A stretch of DNA of 31,698 bases from Bacteroides sp. CAG:709 (GTDB taxonomy: Bacteria; Bacteroidota; Bacteroidia; Bacteroidales; UBA932): the NCBI GenBank assembly GCA_000434935.1, contig FR882182.1, positions 1-31,698 on the forward strand, read 5' to 3'. How positions within the stretch are numbered: position 1 is the stretch's first letter; the number at the start of each line of letters is the position of its first letter. Below the pieces are notes generated by a model. That model saw only the letters and a program-made list of their open reading frames with translations. It searched no databases and was not told the origin of the DNA. The position numbers and the translations under genes are program-made. Positions 25,993 through 31,698 of this stretch are shown here, piece after piece.

Positions 25993-26025
25993 AAGGATGT
26001 AGGATATATGACTACGTCCTTTTTT
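25993..26025 (+). terminator. Rho-independent terminator after the Cys-rich lipoprotein
   Basis: AAGGATGTAG (25993-26002) pairs with CTACGTCCTT (26012-26021), ten pairs with one G-U wobble and a nine-base loop, followed directly by a T-run to 26025. It lies 36 bases after the stop and before galM. Confidence 0.88.
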
Positions 26026-26050
26026 GTTGGTTTTTTGAATCTGTTTGAAT

Positions 26051-27103
26051 ATGAAGATTGAAAGCAAAGTCTGGGGAAAGACTCCTGAAGGAAAGGAGAT
26101 TGTCCTTTATACGATGACCAATGCCTCCGGTGCATCAGTTTCACTTTCCAGCGTCGGTGCCGGAATAGTTTCTGTCAATGTTCCTGACAAGGATGGAAAA
26201 CTTGCTGATGTCGTAATCGGTTATGATGATCCGATGTCATATTTCGGAGACGGACCTTGTGCAGGAAAATGCCCCGGAAGATATGCGAACCGAATTGCAA
26301 AAGGACATTTCACTCTCGACGGAAAAGAATACACATTGCCGATTAACAATGCTTGCAATCATCTTCACGGAGGTCCTGACGGATTCCAGAATCAGGTGTG
26401 GGACAGCAGGATAGAGGGGGATGCCGTGGAATTCATGTATTTCTCGGAGGACGGGGAAGCCGGCTATCCGGGAAACCTGAAAGTCGTCGCTCATTATGAG
26501 TGGTCGGAAGAAAACGAACTGGCATTGACCTTTACCGCAGAGACCGATGCGCCTACCGTGGTGAATCTTACGAACCATGCTTATTTCAATCTCAACGGCG
26601 AAGGTTCCGGCACTGTGCTGAATCATATTCTCAAACTGAATGCTTCGGAGTTCCTGCCGACAGATGATACATTGATTCCTGTAGGAACTGCAGAAGATGT
26701 CGCAGGTACGCCGATGGATTTCGTGAATGCCAAACCTCTTGGACGTGATATCAAGGCTGATTTCCCGGCATTGAACTACGGCAAGGGTTATGACAACTGT
26801 TATGTAATCGACGGCGCCGAGCCTGGACAGATTCAGTCCGCAGCCGAGCTTTATTCTCCTGAAAGCGGACGAGTATTGGAGGTCCTGACTACTCAGCCTG
26901 GTGTGCAGATTTATACGGGAAACTGGCTGGAGGGCTGTCCTGTGGGCAAGAACGGCCATATATACCATGATTATGATGCCGTGGCCATCGAGTGTCAGCA
27001 TTATCCTGATTCACCTAATGAGCCGGAGTTCCCAACCACTGTCCTCCGTCCTGGTGAAGTGTTCCAGCAGGCCATTATCTTCGCATTCTCTATAAGAGCG
27101 TAA
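26051..27103 (+). CDS. galM: Aldose 1-epimerase (galactose mutarotase)
   Basis: Interconverts the alpha and beta anomers of galactose and other aldoses, feeding alpha-galactose to galactokinase. Family motifs are clear in the 350 residues: GKCPGRYANRI, NNACNHLHGG, NLTNHAYFNLNGEG with the catalytic His, and VAIECQHYPDSPNEPEFP with the catalytic Glu. The ATG at 26051 is preferred over the TTG two codons upstream. There is no signal peptide, so the enzyme is cytoplasmic. Only six bases separate it from thyA, so galM, thyA and folA are likely one transcript, mixing sugar and folate functions. galK is in the window but not adjacent. Confidence 0.93.
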   Translation: MKIESKVWGKTPEGKEIVLYTMTNASGASVSLSSVGAGIVSVNVPDKDGKLADVVIGYDDPMSYFGDGPCAGKCPGRYANRIAKGHFTLDGKEYTLPINNACNHLHGGPDGFQNQVWDSRIEGDAVEFMYFSEDGEAGYPGNLKVVAHYEWSEENELALTFTAETDAPTVVNLTNHAYFNLNGEGSGTVLNHILKLNASEFLPTDDTLIPVGTAEDVAGTPMDFVNAKPLGRDIKADFPALNYGKGYDNCYVIDGAEPGQIQSAAELYSPESGRVLEVLTTQPGVQIYTGNWLEGCPVGKNGHIYHDYDAVAIECQHYPDSPNEPEFPTTVLRPGEVFQQAIIFAFSIRA

Positions 27104-27109
27104 CTTGTT

Positions 27110-27904
27110 ATGAAACAATATCTTGACCTGCTTCGTCACATACGGAAAGACGGAGTTGTCAAACATGACCGCACGGGTGTCGGCACTCAGAGCGTTTTCG
27201 GTTACCAGATGAGGTTTGACCTTTCTGAGGGGTTTCCGTTGCTGACCACCAAGAAGGTTCATCTGAAGTCCATCATATACGAATTGTTGTGGTTCATTGC
27301 CGGTGACACGAACATCAAGTACTTGAAAGAGCACGGCGTGTCCATCTGGGACGAGTGGGCTGACGAAAATGGCGATCTGGGTCCTGTCTACGGGCATCAA
27401 TGGCGCAGTTGGCCGGCTCCTGACGGAAAAAGCATCGACCAGCTGTCGCAGGTGGTGGATATGATAAAGAATAATCCGGATTCCCGCAGGATGATTATCT
27501 CAGCATGGAACCCGGGCGAGGTGGACAGCATGGCGCTTCCTCCATGCCATTGCCTCTTCCAATTCTACGTGGCCGAGGGAAAATTGTCTTGCCAGCTGTA
27601 TCAGCGCAGTGCAGATACTTTCCTGGGAGTTCCGTTCAATATCGCGTCCTATGCGCTTCTGACAATGATGATTGCGCAGGTTTGCGGTTTGGAGCCTGGC
27701 GAGTTCATCCACACCACGGGCGATACGCATATCTATCTCAATCATTTCGAACAGGTGGATCTCCAGCTTTCCCGTGAGCCGCGCAAGCTCCCCGTGATGA
27801 AGATTAACCCCGAGGTGAAGAGCATCTTTGATTTCAAGTACGAGGACTTCACACTAGAGGGCTACGACCCGTGGCCAGCAATCAAGGCCCCTGTGGCGGT
27901 ATAA
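27110..27904 (+). CDS. thyA: Thymidylate synthase
   Basis: Makes dTMP from dUMP with methylene-tetrahydrofolate, giving dihydrofolate that the next gene's product recycles. The 264-residue protein matches the ThyA family in length. It has KHDRTGVGTQSVFG near the start, the nucleophile Cys146 in LPPCHCLFQFYV, QLYQRSADTFLGVPFNI and GDTHIYLNH. All expected catalytic residues are present, including the Arg pair in DSRRMI. It begins six bases after galM and is followed 18 bases later by folA, the usual thyA-folA pairing. Confidence 0.97.
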   Translation: MKQYLDLLRHIRKDGVVKHDRTGVGTQSVFGYQMRFDLSEGFPLLTTKKVHLKSIIYELLWFIAGDTNIKYLKEHGVSIWDEWADENGDLGPVYGHQWRSWPAPDGKSIDQLSQVVDMIKNNPDSRRMIISAWNPGEVDSMALPPCHCLFQFYVAEGKLSCQLYQRSADTFLGVPFNIASYALLTMMIAQVCGLEPGEFIHTTGDTHIYLNHFEQVDLQLSREPRKLPVMKINPEVKSIFDFKYEDFTLEGYDPWPAIKAPVAV

Positions 27905-27922
27905 CCCGAACAATGTACGACA

Positions 27923-28435
27923 ATGCAGAAGAATATCATAGCGGCGGTTGCCGACAATATGGCGATAGGCCGCTATAACGAATTGTTATGGCATATTTCT
28001 GCGGACATGAAGTATTTCCGCAGGGTTACCATGGGTTGTCCCATCATAATGGGCTATAAGACATGGCTTTCCATCGGCCGACCTCTTCCTGGACGCAAGA
28101 ATATTGTCATAACCAAAAGTCATTTCGATGCCCCGGAAAACGTGGTGCAGGTGCCTGACGTGGCCGCTGCTTTAGCTGCCGCCGCCATCCCGCCCGCCGA
28201 TGCCCCGGTGCCGGCGAAATGTTTCATCATCGGTGGCGCGAAAACTTATGAGCGCACAATTGCTTCTGCCGACAAACTCTACATCACGCATGTCCGCACC
28301 TCCGTTCCCGATGCTGACGCCTTCTTCCCGGCCATTGATCCCGCAGTCTGGCACAAGGAATCCGAAACGCCTCTGGAAACCGACCCGGAAAACGGCCTTC
28401 AATACTCCTTCGCAGTGTACGTCAGAAAGGCGTGA
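27923..28435 (+). CDS. folA: Dihydrofolate reductase
   Basis: Reduces dihydrofolate to tetrahydrofolate with NADPH. The 170 residues show the early strand IIAAVADNMAIGR, LLWHISADMKYF with the catalytic Asp28, MGYKTWLSIGRPLPGRKN and FIIGGAKTYE. Where E. coli has Met20-Pro21-Trp22, this protein has Leu21-Leu22-Trp23; a Leu at the Pro21 position is a known trimethoprim-resistance change in E. coli, and a Leu-Leu pair also seems natural in relatives of this phylum. Residues about 80-100 hold an unusual Ala/Pro-rich stretch (VAAALAAAAIPPADAPVPAK) that lengthens a loop. The gene ends the galM-thyA-folA group and runs into a structured repeat. Confidence 0.94.
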   Translation: MQKNIIAAVADNMAIGRYNELLWHISADMKYFRRVTMGCPIIMGYKTWLSIGRPLPGRKNIVITKSHFDAPENVVQVPDVAAALAAAAIPPADAPVPAKCFIIGGAKTYERTIASADKLYITHVRTSVPDADAFFPAIDPAVWHKESETPLETDPENGLQYSFAVYVRKA

Positions 28436-28496
28436 CTTCCGCGGTATCCCACGACCACTCTAGCGGGACGCGGCCACGCCCTGTTTTAGGAGTCGC

Positions 28497-28517
28497 TGAT
28501 TTTCAATTAGTTATAAA
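28497..28517 (+). repeat. Dispersed box, copy C
   Basis: TGATTTCAATTAGTTATAA with one base fewer than copy D near the TGATT end. It is followed by ATC, a few bases, then GCGTGG, which opens the inner hairpin of the 28462-28623 element. Confidence 0.55.
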
Positions 28518-28521
28518 TCAT

Positions 28522-28560
28522 AGCGTGGAAACGTAGCCAAAAAAAGGCCGCGTTTCCACG
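28522..28560. repeat. Inner hairpin of the structured element
   Basis: GCGTGGAAACG (28522-28532) pairs perfectly with CGTTTCCACGC (28550-28560). Further in, GCC (28535-28537) pairs with GGC (28545-28547) around a seven-A loop. There is no T-run after the stem on either strand, so it does not look like a simple terminator, though it may still slow transcription from folA or the ATPase gene. Confidence 0.8.
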
Positions 28561-28579
28561 CCACTATTTAAACACTATC

Positions 28580-28600
28580 TGATTATCAATAAGTTACAAA
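28580..28600 (+). repeat. Dispersed box, copy D
   Basis: TGATTATCAATAAGTTACAA differs from copy A or C at few positions. It is followed by AATC, a few bases and then CCGTGGCCGCG, the right arm of the 17-bp outer inverted repeat. Confidence 0.55.
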
Positions 28601-28678
28601 ATCGACCGTGGCCGCGTCCCGCTTGAAAGACTTTAGATTCTCCGAGGTTACCGCAGTTCCGCATGGCAGATTCGTGGG

Positions 28679-29809
28679 TTACATCCTCTGTAGATATCTG
28701 GTAAGCCAGAAACGAAGTACAGGGTCAGAAACATAGAGTTTTCCGCCTTGCTTATCAATGAGTTCTTTCTCAATCAGCGCCGATCGGATTCTCGAAACGT
28801 TTGATTTGCTGCCTAGATTCCATTTTTTCAAGACGTTTTCCGAAGTGAAACCTGAATTTACGCCGGAACAAATAGCTCGAAGAAAATTTAATTGGAATGA
28901 GGACAAATTCTCGATTTTTGCGATATATAGGGGCTCATTCTGGGAAAGCAAGTACTCTAGTCCATTTTCAATGTCAATATCAGTAACTATAGAATCGGCA
29001 TTGACCATAACATTCCACGCAAGTTGCTGAACATACGAAGAATAACAATCAACTCTGCGGCAAATATCCTCAGCGTGTCCTTTTGAAATGGTGACGCCTG
29101 CTTTATTGAATCTGGAGCATATATATGACACCCAGTCAGCCTCCGGGATTGTTCCGAGGTGAATGGTGTCTCCGAACATATAGAACGGCATCCTTTTGCT
29201 ATGGAATATCTTTTCCATCATGTGTTTTTTGCTTCCAAACAGGCAATACGACGTTCTTTGCTGGTGCTGCCATACTCCTCGAAGCCTCTTTTGAAAGGTC
29301 AATGAATCCGAAAACTCACCTATTTGTTGGAATTCATCGATACACACCACAATATGAAGACCTTTTTTTTCGGCAATTCGCTCAGGAAGATTCAGGATTT
29401 CTTCGGGATCAATGTCTTTAGGCGTTACGCCTATTGACAATGAATATTCAGATGTCAAATCAGGGTTGATCGATATTCGAGGTGCCAGTCTGCCCAAGAA
29501 CTCTTTAGCATTCTCCATGAGTCTTTCTGTAGTGGAGGACAATGCTTTCAGGATAGATTGTGAGTATCGTAAATAAAAATCGTGCGCGCTCCGGCAGTCA
29601 TAAATATCCATGAATACGATAACAGGGTCTTTTCCATCAAGTTCTGAAATCACTTTCTTCACCAATGACGTTTTTCCTAGTCTACGTGGCGAGATAAGTA
29701 TAGTGTTTATACCGGAAGAAAAATTCTTCTTGATTCTAGTGGTTTCATTGACCCTATCAGTGAAATTTTCTCCTGAAACCGAAGTTCCATAAACAAAAGG
29801 CTTATACAT
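28679..29809 (-). CDS. AAA-type ATP-binding protein with C-terminal winged helix
   Basis: A 376-residue P-loop ATPase of the ATPase_2 group that is common in Bacteroidales and archaea and poorly characterised. I chose the ATG at 29809 (MYKPFVYGTSV...); the frame opens 21 codons earlier at 29872 with a less typical lead. Walker A is SPRRLGKTS at 40-48, Walker B is VVCIDEFQ at 155-161, and the sensor-like FGSKKHMM lies at 191-198. From about 300 a winged helix follows (NFLRAICSG..., VSRIRSALIEKELI, YVSDPVLRFWLTRYL), which in this family may bind DNA. The gene opposes its neighbours and is flanked by a palindromic promoter region and the structured repeat. Its biological role is unknown. Confidence 0.85.
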   Translation of the reverse strand: MYKPFVYGTSVSGENFTDRVNETTRIKKNFSSGINTILISPRRLGKTSLVKKVISELDGKDPVIVFMDIYDCRSAHDFYLRYSQSILKALSSTTERLMENAKEFLGRLAPRISINPDLTSEYSLSIGVTPKDIDPEEILNLPERIAEKKGLHIVVCIDEFQQIGEFSDSLTFQKRLRGVWQHQQRTSYCLFGSKKHMMEKIFHSKRMPFYMFGDTIHLGTIPEADWVSYICSRFNKAGVTISKGHAEDICRRVDCYSSYVQQLAWNVMVNADSIVTDIDIENGLEYLLSQNEPLYIAKIENLSSFQLNFLRAICSGVNSGFTSENVLKKWNLGSKSNVSRIRSALIEKELIDKQGGKLYVSDPVLRFWLTRYLQRM

Positions 29810-29827
29810 AACATTCTGATTTGATGG

Positions 29828-29859
29828 CGAATATAAGCATTTTTCCGCAAAGTTCACAA
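29828..29859 (-). promoter_or_regulatory. Likely promoter of the ATPase gene
   Basis: On the minus strand TATATTCG (29828-29835) is one base from the TAnnTTTG -7 box. TTG at 29857-29859 is a possible -33 element at a 21-base spacing. The -33 lies inside the palindrome array, so a protein bound there would compete with polymerase. Confidence 0.45.
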
Positions 29860-29891
29860 TATTGTGGACCACAAGTTTGTGAACTTTGTGG
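29845..29891. promoter_or_regulatory. Nested palindrome array upstream of the ATPase gene
   Basis: The outer arms 29845-29859 (CCGCAAAGTTCACAA) and 29877-29891 (TTGTGAACTTTGTGG) are 15 bp long with one mismatch. Between them are the perfect palindrome CACAATATTGTG (29855-29866) and TTGTGGACCACAA (29862-29874), so CACAA occurs four times in alternating orientation. It could be an operator for a multimeric regulator or a structured 5' element. No T-run marks a terminator. Confidence 0.7.
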
Positions 29892-29930
29892 ATTTTCAGG
29901 GCAAACGGATAGCCGGACAGAAAAAAGAAC

Positions 29931-29938
29931 TAACTTTG
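29931..29938 (+). promoter_or_regulatory. -7 promoter box for the YfhO-family gene
   Basis: TAACTTTG is a perfect TAnnTTTG box, 25 bases before the ATG at 29963. The palindrome array lies upstream and could affect both divergent genes. Confidence 0.55.
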
Positions 29939-29962
29939 CGGGTGAGAAAAATATAGGCGAAA

Positions 29963-31698
29963 ATGCAGAAAACATGGAAGAAGGCCCTGGTGTATGCGGG
30001 CATTGTTTTGTTCTTTTTGGTGCTTGCATACGGATTCGTGCCGCAAGTGCTTGGTGGCAAGATAGTTAACCAAAGCGATATATCGGGTTATGTGGGCATG
30101 TCCCGGGAAGCAAACCAGTGGGACAAGGCACATCCTGATGACCCTACGGCATGGACCAACTCCATGTTCGGAGGTATGCCTACCACCATGATCACGGGAA
30201 ACCATGAAGGCGACTGGACTCAGAAAATCTATGACGCATTCCTGACGGGAAGACGCCCGGCGACATACCTCTTCATCACCCTCCTCGGAGCATTCCTTCT
30301 GCTGCTGTCCCTCGGCATTGACAAGATACTTGCCATCGGCGGAGCCGTCGCTGTCGCCTTCTGCTCATACAACATGCAGATAATCCAGGTCGGGCACAAT
30401 ACCAAGATGATGGCCATCGCATGGCTCCCTTGGGTTCTTGCCGCCGTGATATTTACCTATCGCTCGGCACTTGGAATATATCGGAAGCCGGATAATGATG
30501 ATGCCGGAAAGGGCTGGAAATCATGGCGCCCGCAGGCAGTTCTCGGAGCTGCGCTCTTCGGAATGGCATTGAACTTCCAGATAAAAGCGAACCATATCCA
30601 GATTTCCTACTATCTGGCAATCATCATATTCTGCTATGCCATAGGACTTTTCATCTGGCTCATCTCCGACAAGGAACGCCGCCGCGGCATCGGCAAATTC
30701 TTCGCTGCGTCATTCCTTCTGCTTTTCCTCGGTATCGTCGGAATCGGCGCCAATGCCAACAAGCTCATCCCGATGTACCGCTATTCGCACCAGACCATGC
30801 GAGGCGGATCCGAACTGACGGTCGAAGGCAATGCCGACAAGTCGAAAGGCCTTGACATTGAATATGCTACATCCTGGTCTTACGGATGGCAGGAACTGCC
30901 TAACCTGATGATTCCGAACTTCAACGGAGGCTCATCGGCAGGTGCTGTCAATCCTTCCAAGTCCGAAACTGTAAAACTGCTCAAGAGATACGGCCAGACC
31001 AATGTCAGGGAAGTGACCAAGACATTGCCTCTCTACTGGGGACCGCAGCCTTTCACGGCCGGACCTATGTATGTCGGTGCAATAACCGTTTTCCTGTTCC
31101 TTCTCGGACTTTTCCTGTGCGACGGAAAGGACAAATGGTGGATTTTCGCCGCGACAATCATTGCCATATTCCTCGGAGTCGGCAGCCATTTCATGCCGTT
31201 CACCAAGTTCTGGTATGAATACATGCCGTTCTACAGCAAGTTCAGGACCGTGTCCATGGCATTGATAATCTTGCAAGTAACATTGCCGATGCTCGGATTC
31301 ATTGTCCTGGACAAGATACTGAAAGGCGGGTACACCGCTGAACAATTCCGGAAACCGGGCATTGCCGCACTGGCATTGACCGCAGGCTTCTGCTTGCTGT
31401 GCTGGATATTCCCGGGCATTGCCGGCGATTTTTCCTCCGCGTCCGATGCGCAGATGCATCCTGAGCTCGTGGCGGCGCTCCAGCAGGACAGGGCGAGCCT
31501 CCTATCCCATGACGCCATGATATCATTCTGGCTTATCATCTTCGCGTATGTCCTGATTTTGTGGGCGTACGGCAAGCCGAAAGACGTTCCCGGAGATGAT
31601 GCCTATGTAGGCAACAGAAGATATGCCGCAGCTGCAGCAATCTCCGCATTGGTGCTGCTGAACATGTTCGCAGTCGGAAAGCGCTATCTGAACTCCGA
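29963..31698 (+). CDS. YfhO-family membrane protein (3' end outside window)
   Basis: An uninterrupted frame of 578 codons runs from the ATG at 29963 to the window edge, with no stop, so the gene is partial. It begins MQKTWKKALVYAGIVLFFLV, then VNQSDISGYVGMSREANQW and TNSMFGGMPTTMI, which resemble the extracytoplasmic loop after the first helix in Bacteroidetes YfhO-family proteins. Many hydrophobic helices follow (about ten visible), and loops such as WSYGWQELPNLMIPNF and FYSKFRTVSM fit this family. YfhO-type proteins are large polytopic proteins related to GT-C glycosyltransferases; homologues have been linked to glycosylation of envelope polymers, but the role here is not established. Full length is probably around 800 residues. 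Confidence 0.85.
   Translation, partial: MQKTWKKALVYAGIVLFFLVLAYGFVPQVLGGKIVNQSDISGYVGMSREANQWDKAHPDDPTAWTNSMFGGMPTTMITGNHEGDWTQKIYDAFLTGRRPATYLFITLLGAFLLLLSLGIDKILAIGGAVAVAFCSYNMQIIQVGHNTKMMAIAWLPWVLAAVIFTYRSALGIYRKPDNDDAGKGWKSWRPQAVLGAALFGMALNFQIKANHIQISYYLAIIIFCYAIGLFIWLISDKERRRGIGKFFAASFLLLFLGIVGIGANANKLIPMYRYSHQTMRGGSELTVEGNADKSKGLDIEYATSWSYGWQELPNLMIPNFNGGSSAGAVNPSKSETVKLLKRYGQTNVREVTKTLPLYWGPQPFTAGPMYVGAITVFLFLLGLFLCDGKDKWWIFAATIIAIFLGVGSHFMPFTKFWYEYMPFYSKFRTVSMALIILQVTLPMLGFIVLDKILKGGYTAEQFRKPGIAALALTAGFCLLCWIFPGIAGDFSSASDAQMHPELVAALQQDRASLLSHDAMISFWLIIFAYVLILWAYGKPKDVPGDDAYVGNRRYAAAAAISALVLLNMFAVGKRYLNS

Larger units (their letters stand above)
28462..28623. repeat. Structured 162-base element with 17-bp inverted ends
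   Basis: AGCGGGACGCGGCCACG (28462-28478) is the exact reverse complement of CGTGGCCGCGTCCCGCT (28607-28623). Inside is a second strong hairpin (28522-28560) and two direct copies of a TGATTATCAATTAGTTA-like box. Each box is followed by ATC and then, within about five bases, by a CGTGG sequence that starts one hairpin arm, so the unit seems built from two diverged modules. No target-site duplication is obvious at its edges (flanks CACTCT and TGAAAG differ). It lies in the 243-base gap between the convergent folA and ATPase genes. A REP or MITE-like non-autonomous repeat is the best reading. Confidence 0.7.

Noticed and set aside
28522..28560. Inner hairpin considered as the folA terminator
   Set aside because: There is no T-run after the stem; the sequence that follows is CACTATTTAAAC.
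28462..28623. The structured element considered as an insertion sequence
   Set aside because: It holds no coding frame, and the sequence beyond the two ends differs, so no target duplication is seen. It is reported only as a repeat.
1..31698. CRISPR array, tRNA, rRNA or phage genes
   Set aside because: No regularly spaced repeats, no cloverleaf-like sequence that I could recognise, and no phage structural, integrase or transposase frames were found by reading. A covariance-model search was not possible.

Overview
The window looks like ordinary chromosome from a member of the Bacteroidales (Bacteroidota). The evidence is the gene content: a Bacteroides-type fumarate reductase pair, a type III pantothenate kinase cluster with LptC and a PpiD-like foldase, and secreted lipoproteins with a Bacteroidota flavour. 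Many start regions also carry the TAnnTTTG -7 promoter box typical of this phylum, and clear Shine-Dalgarno sequences are scarce. I cannot name a genus from the sequence alone. I see no rRNA, tRNA, CRISPR array, prophage or transposase gene.

Layout. Positions 1-3980 lie on the minus strand: ruvB, then frdA-frdB ending in a terminator at 68-99. Positions 3981-4268 are an AT-rich divergent spacer with a cluster of TTATCAACA-like 9-mers, which I flag as a possible replication origin. From 4269 most genes are on the plus strand: mfd, then coaX - outer-membrane protein - TPR protein - lptC, then ppiD with its own promoter and a strong bidirectional terminator (13701-13737). Next come ychF (minus), a secreted EEP-family hydrolase, galK, a CpXC zinc-ribbon protein (minus), a YeiH-type transporter, and a 1031-residue secreted protein (minus) that joins an HExxH peptidase-like domain, a propeller-like region and a C-terminal barrel-like region. 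These are followed by a Na/Pi cotransporter overlapping a thioredoxin-like lipoprotein, an orphan Cys-rich lipoprotein, galM-thyA-folA, a convergent AAA-type ATPase, and a YfhO-family membrane protein cut by the window end.

Functions. The genes are mostly housekeeping: fumarate respiration (frdAB), DNA repair (ruvB, mfd), CoA synthesis (coaX), envelope biogenesis (outer-membrane protein, lptC, ppiD), galactose use (galM, galK), thymidylate and folate metabolism (thyA, folA), and anion or phosphate transport. 

The most interesting material is non-coding: (a) the origin-like spacer at 3987-4253; (b) a structured repeat at 28462-28623 between folA and the ATPase, with 17-bp perfect inverted ends, an inner hairpin and two copies of a TGATTATCAATTAGTTA-like box that also occurs near 4076 and 25171; and (c) a nested palindrome array at 29845-29891 that overlaps the likely promoter of the ATPase. 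The ATPase with its structured flanks is the best candidate here for an undescribed unit, but this is a hypothesis only.
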